From Nitrospirales bacterium LBB_01 (lineage in GTDB: Bacteria > Nitrospirota > Thermodesulfovibrionia > Thermodesulfovibrionales > Magnetobacteriaceae): a stretch of 64,000 bases of DNA. The stretch spans positions 1,612,001-1,676,000 of the forward strand of contig CP049016.1 of the NCBI GenBank assembly GCA_004376055.2. Reading direction: 5' to 3'. The notes below the pieces were generated by a model. It did not search any database, had not been told where the DNA came from, and saw nothing but the letters and a program-made list of their open reading frames with translations. Made by a program: the position numbers and the translations under genes. Positions 36,194-45,234 of the stretch are shown piece by piece. Every line of letters begins with the position of its first letter. The stretch's first letter is position 1.

Positions 36194-37729
36194 ATGGAAA
36201 TTCTGAATACTTTAGCGATAATTATAATACTTGGCGGAATTTTGGCCATCGTTTATCAGGTGTTTATATTTATGGAGCATAAGTCAAACCTGACAATAAC
36301 GTGTGACCATCTGGACTCTGAGGTCTATGTGGATGGGCTGCTTGTGGGTGAGCCTCCGGTTGAAACGAGAGTATCTCCAGGTTCTCACAACATTTTAATA
36401 AAGAAAGTGCTTGACGATGGCAGCTATTATATGTACGATGGCGTAGTTAACTTAGGCAAAGGAGCAGTAAAGAATCTGGACTATGTGCTTCAACAGAAAT
36501 TCACAGAGAAATACTTTTGGCAGAAAGCCACGATGTCTGATGAAATAGCTGATTTCAAGGACTATATAGACCGTTATCCTGAGGGCGCATATGCTGAGGA
36601 GGCGGCTGAGAGGATTGAAGAACTTATATACGAAAAAGCAGATGACTTAAAGACCTGCGAAGAGTATCTAAAACTCTATCACTCAGGAAAACATTCAGTA
36701 GAGATAAGAGCTAAAATGGAGGAGATAGCTTATACTCTCTGTGACACAATCAAAGGGTGCAAACTGTACATAGAAAAATACCCCAAAGGAATATACATAA
36801 ATGACCCACAGGTAAAGCGTGTCAAAAAACTTCTCTTATCGGTGCACTATTCATCGGCAAAAACACTTGAAGGACATCACGGGCCTGTTAACTGTATCGG
36901 GATTTCGGAACAGAGGGCCTTCTCCGGCTCAGACGACAAATCCATAAAGATGTGGGATATTCCTACCGGCACAATGATATATACTTACGAGGGGCACTCA
37001 GACGGAGTTTCTTCAATAGCAATATCGGGTAAAACAATGGCCTCAGCCTCAGAAGACAGAACCATAATAATTTGGAATCTTGAAGAAAACAGCATTTTAC
37101 GCAGAATCACCGGTCATGAGGGCTGGATTACCACAGTGGCCATCTCTGGAGGTTTTGTAGTGTCTGGGTCAGAAGACAAAACCATAAAGATATGGAATAT
37201 GGAAAGCGGAGCTCTTATAAAATCCATCCCCGCCCATACCGGTACTATATGGAAAGTGGCAGTGTCCGGAGAGAAGATTATTTCCAGCTCTGAGGATAAA
37301 ACCGTAAAGGTCTGGAACATGCAATCCGGTGAGTTAATAAAGAAATTTGAAGGGCACGCCGATAACGTGTGGTCTTTTGATGTGGCAGGAGACAGGATAA
37401 TTTCTGTGTCGTGGGACGATACGATAAGAGCATGGGATTTAAAAACCGGTACGGCTTTATACACGGTAAAAGCAAACTCAGGAAGGATTTATGCAGTTTG
37501 CGTGCACAATAATAAGATATTTACCGGCTCATGGGATAGAAAGATTCGTGTCTGGGACCTTAATAGCGGAGACCATCTGATGACATTGGAGGGACACCAG
37601 GAGAGCGTATATGCAATAGTGCCCATGGGAGAGAAAATAATCTCTGCCTCTTACGACAAATCTCTTATCGTATGGGAGGTAGAATCTGAGGAAAAAGAGG
37701 ATAACTCCAGCGATCAGGCGTTTATGTAG
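36194..37729 (+). CDS. Membrane-anchored PEGA and seven-blade WD40 protein
   Basis: 511 residues. One N-terminal membrane helix (about 4-27), a PEGA-like beta domain (about 34-95, YVDGLLVGEPPVETRVSPGSH), a helical region with the repeat FKDYIDRYPEGAYAEEA, then seven WD40 repeats (about 218-500) with GH...WD/WN pairs, closing one propeller. WD40 propellers are scaffolds; the anchor suggests that it faces the periplasm or cell surface. Partners unknown. Starts leaderless from the promoter at 36158. Confidence 0.85.
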   Translation: MEILNTLAIIIILGGILAIVYQVFIFMEHKSNLTITCDHLDSEVYVDGLLVGEPPVETRVSPGSHNILIKKVLDDGSYYMYDGVVNLGKGAVKNLDYVLQQKFTEKYFWQKATMSDEIADFKDYIDRYPEGAYAEEAAERIEELIYEKADDLKTCEEYLKLYHSGKHSVEIRAKMEEIAYTLCDTIKGCKLYIEKYPKGIYINDPQVKRVKKLLLSVHYSSAKTLEGHHGPVNCIGISEQRAFSGSDDKSIKMWDIPTGTMIYTYEGHSDGVSSIAISGKTMASASEDRTIIIWNLEENSILRRITGHEGWITTVAISGGFVVSGSEDKTIKIWNMESGALIKSIPAHTGTIWKVAVSGEKIISSSEDKTVKVWNMQSGELIKKFEGHADNVWSFDVAGDRIISVSWDDTIRAWDLKTGTALYTVKANSGRIYAVCVHNNKIFTGSWDRKIRVWDLNSGDHLMTLEGHQESVYAIVPMGEKIISASYDKSLIVWEVESEEKEDNSSDQAFM

Positions 37730-37744
37730 TTCAGTACCAAAATT

Positions 37745-38521
37745 ATGACGCCCATAGAAATTTATAAAGAGTTGCCTAAGACCAATTGCGGGCAATGTGC
37801 TGAGAAAACCTGCATGGCGCTTGCAATCCTTATTTCAAAAGGTTCTAAAACTATTGATGCCTGCCCATATCTTTCCAAAGAAACCGTGGAGCGTCTGTCC
37901 GGTTCTATAAAAACCGTTGATGTAACCGAAACAATCCTTGAAAATCTCAGAGTGGAGACTGAGAAAATCAATCTTGAAGCAGCGGCTGCCGCTATCGGCG
38001 CTCAAATTGTTGAAAATGGAATTAAAATCCGCTGTATGGGAGCCGATTATATTATTGAAAAAACCGGCTCTATAAAAACCAATGCCCCTGTAAATGTCTG
38101 GATAAATATCCTGCTTTTAATTTATGTAAAAATGGGAAGCGGACTAAAAGACCACCAATTAAGTGACGCTCCTATTAGATGGGTCTCTTTTGATGAGCTA
38201 AAATCAGGCAGCATGAAAACCAATTCGTATAAAAAAGAGTCGGAAATCCCGCTGACTACGATGTTTGAAAACGATTACACCCTTACGGTTGATGCGCTTA
38301 TGCGCATTGGAGCAGAGCGCTATTCTGACCAACCCTCAGACGACGCATGGATAGTATATCTCCTGCCTAAAATCCCCGTTTTAATCCTCTACTGGAAAGG
38401 CGACGGTGAATTCCCAGCAGCTGTAAAAGTTCTGTTCCCTCATGATACCGATACTTTCATGGACGTTGAGTCAATAATATTTTTGATGCGTGAGACTGTA
38501 ATTGCCTTGAAAGAGCTATGA
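37745..38521 (+). CDS. Fe-S cluster and DUF3786 protein
   Basis: 258 residues. The N-terminus has C15-x2-C18-x4-C23...C40 (NCGQCAEKTC, DACPYL), the 4Fe-4S motif of CO dehydrogenase/acetyl-CoA synthase gamma-like domains. The rest (about 75-258) matches DUF3786, with WISFDELK-like and FPHDTDTFMDVES segments. Often found in anaerobes and possibly linked to corrinoid or redox proteins; function not established. Its stop overlaps the kinase ATG by 4 nt. Confidence 0.8.
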   Translation: MTPIEIYKELPKTNCGQCAEKTCMALAILISKGSKTIDACPYLSKETVERLSGSIKTVDVTETILENLRVETEKINLEAAAAAIGAQIVENGIKIRCMGADYIIEKTGSIKTNAPVNVWINILLLIYVKMGSGLKDHQLSDAPIRWVSFDELKSGSMKTNSYKKESEIPLTTMFENDYTLTVDALMRIGAERYSDQPSDDAWIVYLLPKIPVLILYWKGDGEFPAAVKVLFPHDTDTFMDVESIIFLMRETVIALKEL

Positions 38522-40170
38522 GGACACCCGGGTTCTTAGATAAGAGGAAATTCGCTCAGCCTGGCGCTATCTTATCGGCAATTGTTGACACCGTTATAAG
38601 CGGCATCGTTATGATTGACGCAAGCGGCACTGTGGAGCTTTTTAATCCTGCTGCGGAAAAATTTTTTGGATATGCCTCCTCAGAGGTAATTGGAAATAAT
38701 GTGAAAATGCTGATGCCTGAGCCTTATCACAGCGAGCACGACGGCTATCTTAATAACTATGTAACTACCGGTAAGAAAAAAATTATAGGAATCGGCAGGG
38801 AGGTTAGAGGCAGACGAAAGGACGGCACTACTTTTCCCATGGAGCTTGCAGTTAGTGAAATCCTTGACGCCGATACCAAAAGATTTGTCGGTGTTATAAT
38901 GGATATAAGCGACCGCAAAGAAAAAGAACAACAGTTGTCCGAGCAGTTAAACCTTGCAAAGTTCAGAGCTGAGGTTGGAGTCATTTTAGCTTCTCATGAA
39001 TCGCTTCAAACTATGCTTCAAAAAACTACTGAGGTCATAGTCAACTATCTAAAAGTGTCTTTTGCCCGCATCTGGACTATTGAGGAAAATATGCTTGAGT
39101 TACAGGCAAGCGCTGGGCTCTACACACACATTGACGGAGGCCATGCAAGAATTCCGGTTGGAAAATTTAAAATCGGGAAGATTGCTAAAGAAGGTAAAGC
39201 GCATCTAACCAATAGTGTGCAGACGGATCCCTTAATCGGCAACCCCGAGTGGGCAAAACGTGAGGGGATGACAGCCTTTGTGGGATACCCGCTGATTGCC
39301 GATGACACAGTTATTGGTGTTGTTGTAGCGTTTTCAAAAAATACTCTGACCCAATATGCAATTGACTCAATGGCTGCCATTGCATACAACATTGCTATAG
39401 CCATTAAAAACAAACAAGCTGAGGAAAAATTAGTCAAAGCAAAAGAGGAGGCTGAGGAGGCTAACAGACTTAAGTCTGAATTTCTGGACGTGATGAGCCA
39501 CGAGCTTCGTACTCCGCTTACCGTTATGCTTGGAAATATTCCACTGCTAAAAGACGTTGAAACTCTCCCTGAGCCTGAGGAGATTGCTGAGATTGCAGTG
39601 GACATTGAGGACTCCGGCAAACATCTGCTTGCCTTAATAAATGATTTACTTGATTTTTCCAAGCTTGAGGCGGAAAAAATGAATTTATACCGTGAGGCCG
39701 TGTCTGTCTCTGATGTGATTAACGAGGTGGTGACGTCTCTTAATAAAATGGCAGCCGGTAAATCCATACCTATCGAGGCTGACACTGAAGATATGGAAAT
39801 ATATGGCGATAGGATACGTATTAAGCAAATATTGTATAATCTACTTGGTAATGCTCTTAAATTTACCGATAGCGGTAAAATTACTGTATCAGTTAAAGCT
39901 GAAAACGATTTAGCATACGTTTCTGTTGCCGATACCGGTATAGGGATGAAAGAGAAAGACCTTGAGGTTATTTTTGATAAGTTTAGGCAAGTTGATGGAA
40001 GCGTAACAAGGGCAGCCGGAGGAACCGGTTTGGGCTTAGCTATTACCAAGAAATTGGTAGAAATGCACGGCGGCACTATAGAGGTTAAAAGCGAGTATCA
40101 AAAGGGGAGCGTGTTTATATTTACAGTACCGTTATACAGGGGGAGCGATGGCAAGAATACTAATAGTTGA
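38518..40170 (+). CDS. PAS-GAF sensor histidine kinase
   Basis: 550 residues, no membrane helix, so a cytosolic sensor. PAS domain about 22-135 (DTVISGIVMIDASGTVELFN, FVGVIMDISDR), GAF about 155-300, a coiled coil, HisKA with H328 in VMSHELRTPL, and HATPase_c with N-box LLGNALKFTD, DTGIGM and GTGLGLAI. The reading frame extends 23 nt into the next gene, a receiver protein, which is therefore the likely partner. Confidence 0.94.
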   Translation: MRTPGFLDKRKFAQPGAILSAIVDTVISGIVMIDASGTVELFNPAAEKFFGYASSEVIGNNVKMLMPEPYHSEHDGYLNNYVTTGKKKIIGIGREVRGRRKDGTTFPMELAVSEILDADTKRFVGVIMDISDRKEKEQQLSEQLNLAKFRAEVGVILASHESLQTMLQKTTEVIVNYLKVSFARIWTIEENMLELQASAGLYTHIDGGHARIPVGKFKIGKIAKEGKAHLTNSVQTDPLIGNPEWAKREGMTAFVGYPLIADDTVIGVVVAFSKNTLTQYAIDSMAAIAYNIAIAIKNKQAEEKLVKAKEEAEEANRLKSEFLDVMSHELRTPLTVMLGNIPLLKDVETLPEPEEIAEIAVDIEDSGKHLLALINDLLDFSKLEAEKMNLYREAVSVSDVINEVVTSLNKMAAGKSIPIEADTEDMEIYGDRIRIKQILYNLLGNALKFTDSGKITVSVKAENDLAYVSVADTGIGMKEKDLEVIFDKFRQVDGSVTRAAGGTGLGLAITKKLVEMHGGTIEVKSEYQKGSVFIFTVPLYRGSDGKNTNS

Positions 40171-40513
40171 CGATAGTGTCAGTATATCAAGAATGCTACA
40201 ACGGAGGCTTAAAAAGTCTGGACATGAGGTTTACACAGCGGAAAATGGTAAGATTGGAGTTGAAATGGCGCTTTCATTCAACCCTGACCTGACGCTGATG
40301 GATATGCACATGCCTGTGCTAAACGGTTATGAAGCAACTGCGTATTTAAGAAATCAAGGCTACGAAGGGAAAATCTATGCGCTTACCGCCTCAGCTATGG
40401 CACATGAGGCAAATAAATCTATTGAGTCAGGATGCGATGGTTTCCTTTCTAAACCTGTGTTAGAAGATTTTGAAAAAACTCTGATTTCAATATTGGAGAA
40501 AAAACGTGGCTGA
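40148..40513 (+). CDS. Single-domain response regulator
   Basis: 121 residues, receiver only: acidic pair D8-D9 (LIVDDS), phospho-acceptor D52 (LMDMHMPVLNG), T80 and K102 (LSKPV). No output domain, so it passes phosphate or acts by binding. Overlaps the kinase gene by 23 nt and the GGDEF gene by 8 nt. Confidence 0.93.
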   Translation: MARILIVDDSVSISRMLQRRLKKSGHEVYTAENGKIGVEMALSFNPDLTLMDMHMPVLNGYEATAYLRNQGYEGKIYALTASAMAHEANKSIESGCDGFLSKPVLEDFEKTLISILEKKRG

Positions 40514-41381
40514 TAAAATACTGATAGTTGACGACAACGAAAAGATACGGAATATGGTGAGGCGTCATTTATCCAAAGACGGATACCAAATACTTGAAGC
40601 ACAGTCGGGACAAGAGGCGCTTGATGTGATTAAACAAAATACCGATATTCCGGATGTTATACTTTTAGATGTAATGATGCCCGGTATGACTGGGTTTGAG
40701 ACGTGCACGGAACTGCGTAAATTAACTGGGGGCGAACTGTTATACATAATTATGCTGACAGCGGTTACTGAAATCAACAAAAAGGTGGAGGGGTTGGACA
40801 GAGGGGCAGATGATTACGTTACAAAGCCGTTTGATATGGATGAGCTTATGGCACGGGTGCGTACAGGGCTAAGAACCGCCAAAGGCAGGCGGGATGCAGT
40901 AACTGATTCGCTCACTGAAATATATAATAGGAGTTTCTTTAACACCATTTTATCATCTGAGGCAGCCCTAAGTATAAGACACAAGCGTAGTCTGTGTCTG
41001 GTGTTTCTTGATATTGATCATTTTAAGCGAATAAATGACACATATGGGCACGGCGGAGGTGATGCTGTGTTAAAATCAATTGGAACAATTTTAAAAAGTT
41101 TGTGCAGAAAGAGCGACATACCTGTGCGTTGGGGCGGGGAGGAGTTTGCCGTGCTCCTTCCTGAGACAGATATTGGAGGCGGTGAAAAATTTGCAGAAAA
41201 CATCAGAAAAACCGTTGAGGCACATGATTTTGAAGGAGTTGGCAGAGTGACGGCAAGCCTTGGGGTTTCAATATTGACCACAAACGAGCAGGATATGATT
41301 AAGGCGGCTGACACAGCGCTTTATTCCGCTAAAAACGGCGGCAGAAATAAAGTGGTATGTTTTGAACACAATATGCTATAA
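40506..41381 (+). CDS. Response regulator diguanylate cyclase (REC-GGDEF)
   Basis: 291 residues. Receiver with D55 (LLDVMMPG) and K107 (VTKPFD), then a GGDEF domain with the active GGEEF at 210-214. An inhibitory I-site RKSD (201-204) lies exactly five residues ahead, so product inhibition is expected. Makes c-di-GMP when phosphorylated, as in PleD/WspR-type proteins. GTG start overlapping the preceding receiver gene. Ends the kinase-receiver-cyclase operon. Confidence 0.95.
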   Translation: MADKILIVDDNEKIRNMVRRHLSKDGYQILEAQSGQEALDVIKQNTDIPDVILLDVMMPGMTGFETCTELRKLTGGELLYIIMLTAVTEINKKVEGLDRGADDYVTKPFDMDELMARVRTGLRTAKGRRDAVTDSLTEIYNRSFFNTILSSEAALSIRHKRSLCLVFLDIDHFKRINDTYGHGGGDAVLKSIGTILKSLCRKSDIPVRWGGEEFAVLLPETDIGGGEKFAENIRKTVEAHDFEGVGRVTASLGVSILTTNEQDMIKAADTALYSAKNGGRNKVVCFEHNML

Positions 41382-41415
41382 ATTGTTTATGCCATTAGCT
41401 CCGCAAAGAAAAAAA

Positions 41416-41514
41416 CTGGATTCCTGCCTTCGCAGGAATGACAGAAAAAGAAAAGGAATGACAGAAAAAGAAAATCCCACCCTCTGTCATTCCCGCCTCC
41501 GAGCGGGAATCCAG
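41416..41514. repeat. Dispersed double-hairpin repeat, copy 3
   Basis: CTGGATTCCTGC-cttc-GCAGGAATGACAG at the left and CTGTCATTCCCGC...GCGGGAATCCAG at the right. Relative to copy 1 the CCTGC and CCCGC ends are swapped, so it is inserted in the opposite orientation. It fills the gap between the cyclase and the ammonium transporter. Confidence 0.85.
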
Positions 41515-41642
41515 TCCTTTTTTATGTATCTTTAGCTGACATAAAACTATGTACCTGAGTTAAGTATATAAGCATTTTCGATAAGATTATGATATAATCT
41601 TCCGTTATAAATAAAAAAAGTGAGAAAAAGGAGATACAGATA

Positions 41643-42944
41643 ATGATGAGGATTGCTCTGACAGTTTGTTTCACTCTGATAATGACCGCAACAGCCTTTG
41701 CGGCAGAAGGAGGCTCTCAGATTGACAAAGCCGATACGGCATGGATACTGGTTTCTGCCGCTATGGTGCTTCTCATGACACACGGGTTGGCTATGTTTTA
41801 TGGCGGCATGGTTAGAAAGAAAAATGTATTGGGCACAATTATGCACAGTTTTATAGCCATTGCTATTGTAAGCGTTCAGTGGGTAGTGATAGGGTACAGT
41901 TTGGCTTTTGGGCCTGATATTAAAGGAATTATCGGAGGGCTTGATTGGGCATTTTTAAGAAACGTTGGGCTTGAACCTAATCCAGACTACGCAGGTACTG
42001 TCCCTCATCTTGCATTTATGATCTATCAGGCGATGTTTGCCGTAATAACACCGGCTCTAATCAGCGGAGCTCTGGCTGAGAGGATAAAATTTTCATCCTT
42101 TATTTTATTTACTGTTTTATGGTCAACTGTTATTTATGCCCCGGTTGCCCACTGGGTATGGGGTAAAGGCGGATGGCTTGGCAGCTTAGGAGTGCTTGAT
42201 TTCGCTGGCGGAATAGTCGTGCACGTTACATCAGGGCTTTCTGCGCTTGCTGCTGCGCTTTATGTCGGCAAACGAAAAGGCTACCCACATGAAATAACCC
42301 CTCCTCATAACCTTCCACTTACTGTAATAGGGACGGGGATATTGTGGTTCGGGTGGTTTGGTTTTAACGGCGGGAGTGCTCTGACCTCCGGCGCACTTAG
42401 CACTGTAGCATTTGTGACCTCACACATAGCAGCAGTGGCAGCGGTAGTTACATGGGTAACCATAGAATGGCTGCAACATGGTAAACCAACAGTGTTTGGT
42501 GCTGCTACGGCCTCAGTGGCGGGGCTTGCCACAATCACACCCGCTGCAGGGTATGTCTCTCCGATGTCTGCTCTGATTATAGGGATTTTGGCTGGATCTG
42601 TCTGCTACACAGCGCTTAACTTAAAACCCCGCCTTGGGTATGACGACTCACTTGACGCCTTTGGAGTTCACGGCGTTGGCGGCTTTATCGGAACCGTCTG
42701 TGTTGGGATATTTGCCTCGTTAGCTTTTAACGAACACGGCGCTAATGGATTAATCAATGGCAACACAAAACAGTTTTTTATACAGACTGCGGCTGCGGCA
42801 GGTGTCGGAATATTTTCATTTGTTGTAACTCTAATACTCCTAAAGGTAGTGGATATTGTCACTAATGGAATAAGAGTCAATCATGAAAATGAAACCGAAG
42901 GTCTTGATGTTACACAACACGGAGAAAGCGGGTATTATTTCTAA
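41643..42944 (+). CDS. amt: Ammonium transporter (Amt family)
   Basis: 433 residues. Signal-like N-terminus (about 1-22, TATAFA) followed by 11 membrane helices. Amt signatures: DTAWILVSAAMVLLMTHGLA, FYGGMVRKKNVL, AHWVWGKGGWL, GGIVVHVTSGLSALAAAL, WFGWFGFNGGSA, and DDSLDAFGVHGVGGFIGT with the twin-His pore. Ribosome site AAAGGAGA. A glnK gene, usual neighbour, is not present. Confidence 0.95.
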   Translation: MMRIALTVCFTLIMTATAFAAEGGSQIDKADTAWILVSAAMVLLMTHGLAMFYGGMVRKKNVLGTIMHSFIAIAIVSVQWVVIGYSLAFGPDIKGIIGGLDWAFLRNVGLEPNPDYAGTVPHLAFMIYQAMFAVITPALISGALAERIKFSSFILFTVLWSTVIYAPVAHWVWGKGGWLGSLGVLDFAGGIVVHVTSGLSALAAALYVGKRKGYPHEITPPHNLPLTVIGTGILWFGWFGFNGGSALTSGALSTVAFVTSHIAAVAAVVTWVTIEWLQHGKPTVFGAATASVAGLATITPAAGYVSPMSALIIGILAGSVCYTALNLKPRLGYDDSLDAFGVHGVGGFIGTVCVGIFASLAFNEHGANGLINGNTKQFFIQTAAAAGVGIFSFVVTLILLKVVDIVTNGIRVNHENETEGLDVTQHGESGYYF

Positions 42945-43018
42945 TTGCAAAAGTGTTTAAATTATTCACATAGATATGTTAAGATAGCGGTCGTGATGGA
43001 GAAATAATAATACTCGGA

Positions 43019-43095
43019 GCGCCTGTAGCTCAGTAGGATAGAGCAATTGCCTTCTAAGCAATGGGCCAGGGGTTCGAATCCCTTCAGGCGCACCA
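43019..43095 (+). tRNA. tRNA-Arg (anticodon TCT)
   Basis: Acceptor GCGCCTG/CAGGCGC, D-stem GCTC/GAGC, anticodon arm ATTGC-CTTCTAA-GCAAT, T-arm AGGGG-TTCGAAT-CCCTT, discriminator A, CCA encoded (43093-43095). 77 nt. Confidence 0.95.
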
Positions 43096-43135
43096 AAAAA
43101 AAATTAAGGGGTTTTAATGCAGCTCAAAACCCCTT
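43095..43135 (-). terminator. Rho-independent terminator of zinc-ribbon gene
   Basis: Stem AAGGGGTTTT/AAAACCCCTT (43106-43115 with 43126-43135), 10-nt loop. Read on the minus strand it is followed by a run of nine T, so it ends transcription of the 43175-43351 gene; on the plus strand it may also stop the tRNA transcript. Confidence 0.75.
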
Positions 43136-43174
43136 TCACTTTCTATGACTTATTTAATCAAAACAGTTGTCAAA

Positions 43175-43351
43175 TTAATGTGCGCAACCGCAGCCGCAGC
43201 CTCCACCGCCCATTACTTCTTTGGTCTCGCCCACTAACTTAATATTTCCACTCTTGCAGCTTGGACACACCTTTGGTTTTTCCTCTATGTATGTTGCTAT
43301 AAAAGTCTCACCACAACCCATACAATCAAATGTCCCTCTTATTATCTGCAT
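43175..43351 (-). CDS. Zinc-ribbon microprotein with Cys/Gly tail
   Basis: 58 residues. CxxC pairs C10/C13 (DCMGC) and C29/C32 (VCPSC) form a zinc ribbon, and the C-terminus GGGGCGCGCAH adds three cysteines and a histidine, a likely second metal site. Ribosome site GGGAGGTG before the ATG; a good terminator follows. Resembles small FmdB-like or rubredoxin-like zinc proteins; function unknown. Confidence 0.75.
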   Translation of the reverse strand: MQIIRGTFDCMGCGETFIATYIEEKPKVCPSCKSGNIKLVGETKEVMGGGGCGCGCAH

Positions 43352-43452
43352 TGTACACCTCCCATAATTTTAGTTAAATCTCTATCTAATTCTAATTTTA
43401 TAATAGCTTGTTTTAGTTCGTCAACACAAGTGTGTACAGATTTTGCGCTTAA

Positions 43453-45003
43453 TCAGACTTTTTTGTTTGAGGATTTATGATGTTTAGCCGGCTGTTTTGA
43501 TGGCAGTTTATCCTTAGCTGTCTCATTTTTTACAACCTTAACGACATTACGCTGTTTAGAAGAGCCAGTTTTAACTTTGGTTGACACTACTTTGGCTTCG
43601 TTATTAGACTTTTTAGCTGCTTTGACGGCTTCTCTGTGCTTACCAGCTTCTGATTTGGCAGAAGTTGACCTAACACCAGATCGCTTTGCAACTCTCACGG
43701 CTCCTCGCGTCTCTTTTCTGTGAGCTGACCTTTTCTTGTGCTTTACTGTTGTGGTTTCCCTATCAGCAAATTTTTGAATATCTGTTGAGGGTGGAAGATA
43801 AACAGTAGTGTTTTTAGCTAATCTTTCAGTTATATCATACGAGTTTATATCTGACAAAACATCTGCTGGAACTCTAAAGCGCTTTGCTATATTCCTAAGT
43901 GTATCTTGTTTCTTTGTTTGATAGGGCCTAAGCATAGCCCTTTGCAACTCAGGCGTGTTGTCATATACAGCTAAAAAAGCATCTTTTGTGCCATAAGGTA
44001 TGCGAAGTTTGTACTTAGACACTTTAGGAGGTATACACCACTGTTTTAATTCCGGGTTCAGAGACAATATTTTATCAACAGTAGTACCGGCCGCTTCAGC
44101 TATAAAGCTGATTGCTGCAGGGGGAGTTATATAAACAACATCATAATCTATAGGTTCTGCGTTTTCAAACTCATCAAAACCATACTTTGCGGGCTCTGCG
44201 GCTATTTCTTTAGCGGCAAGAAACTTTGGTACGTACTGCTTGGTTTCCTTTGCTATGTGGTTTGTCTCGGCAAGTGACCAGAAACTGTCGGTATTGGCAC
44301 GTTTCATTGCCTTATCTATACGCCCCTCACCAGCATTATAGGCAGCCAGCGCAAGATTCCATGAGCCATACCGGTCATACAGGAATTTAAGATAATCCGA
44401 GGCGGCATGAGTTGACTTCACAGGGTCACGTCTCTCATCAACCCAGCGATTTATTTTCAAATTATATTTTCTTGCCGTCTGTTCCATAAACTGCCACGGC
44501 CCTACAGCATTAGCCGGTGACAGCGCATACACATTGTAACCACTCTCTATAAGAGGCACATAAACCAGCTCCTCTGGCAGATTATTTTCGGCAAGTATTT
44601 TTCTCATCATGGGCAGATACTTTGAGCCGCGGTTAATCCACCGTGTGAAACTTGATTTCATCTTCTCAGAGAAAAACGACAAAAACATGGAAACTGATTC
44701 TGTTTCCTTTTCATTCCCGCTGTTTAGACTAAGACTTGTAACGGTGTAGGGAATTGAGTCATCTTTTTCTCCAAAGACTGAATTCTCAGGCATAATACGC
44801 ACAGCATACTCACTCATACCATTAGAGTTGAGGTTTAAGGTAGTCGTTTGATCATCAACAACCTTGTGAGGAATTCTGAATGATATATTTTGATCATTGG
44901 TGGCAGGAGAACAGCTTTTTTCGTTGGAATAATACAAGGCATCTGCCAAAACCGGACTTAAAACAAGCGTTAAAATCATCCCTATTTTTAGTATATATCT
45001 CAC
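43453..45003 (-). CDS. Membrane-bound lytic transglycosylase with LysM (MltD-like)
   Basis: 516 residues from GTG at 45003. Signal peptide VRYILKIGMILTLVLSPVLA, an SLT domain (about 125-260) with the catalytic Glu in PLIESGYNVYALSPANAVG and NAGEGRIDKA, and a LysM-type region around QDTLRNIAKRFRVPADVL. The last 100 residues are very rich in Lys, Arg and Ser, unusual and probably wall- or DNA-binding by charge. The upstream in-frame TTG lies inside the promoter at 45013-45041, so it is excluded as a start. Confidence 0.9.
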   Translation of the reverse strand: MRYILKIGMILTLVLSPVLADALYYSNEKSCSPATNDQNISFRIPHKVVDDQTTTLNLNSNGMSEYAVRIMPENSVFGEKDDSIPYTVTSLSLNSGNEKETESVSMFLSFFSEKMKSSFTRWINRGSKYLPMMRKILAENNLPEELVYVPLIESGYNVYALSPANAVGPWQFMEQTARKYNLKINRWVDERRDPVKSTHAASDYLKFLYDRYGSWNLALAAYNAGEGRIDKAMKRANTDSFWSLAETNHIAKETKQYVPKFLAAKEIAAEPAKYGFDEFENAEPIDYDVVYITPPAAISFIAEAAGTTVDKILSLNPELKQWCIPPKVSKYKLRIPYGTKDAFLAVYDNTPELQRAMLRPYQTKKQDTLRNIAKRFRVPADVLSDINSYDITERLAKNTTVYLPPSTDIQKFADRETTTVKHKKRSAHRKETRGAVRVAKRSGVRSTSAKSEAGKHREAVKAAKKSNNEAKVVSTKVKTGSSKQRNVVKVVKNETAKDKLPSKQPAKHHKSSNKKV

Positions 45004-45012
45004 GGCTGAGTC

Positions 45013-45041
45013 ATTATACAACTTTTATTTAAGCTTGTCAA
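45013..45041 (-). promoter_or_regulatory. Consensus sigma70 promoter for lytic transglycosylase
   Basis: Minus strand TTGACA (45036-45041), 17-nt spacer, TATAAT (45013-45018): both boxes perfect. The expected start site is within about 3 nt of the GTG codon. Confidence 0.85.
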
Positions 45042-45124
45042 GATATTTTTTTACTTTTTTTAATTTTGATAGTGGTTACGAAGCAGATATTTTTTAGTCA
45101 GCCAAGTTTATTCAATAAAAAGAA

Positions 45125-45223
45125 CTGGATTCCCGCTCGGAGGCGGGAATGACAAGGAGGAGATGCTTTTCTCTTTTTGTCATTCCGTTCTTTTTTGTCA
45201 TTCCTGCGAAAGCAGGAATCCAG
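45125..45223. repeat. Dispersed double-hairpin repeat, copy 4
   Basis: CTGGATTCCCGC...GCGGGAATGACAAGG left, TTGTCATTCCTGC...GCAGGAATCCAG right, same orientation as copy 1. Ends 11 nt after the lspA stop, so it may form the 3' end of that transcript. Confidence 0.85.
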
Positions 45224-45234
45224 AATTTCTGTTA

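Noticed and set aside
39120-40076. Long (318-aa) minus-strand ORF
   Set aside because: Shadow of the sensor kinase; its composition is Ser/Ala-rich with no domain, while the plus strand has full kinase motifs.
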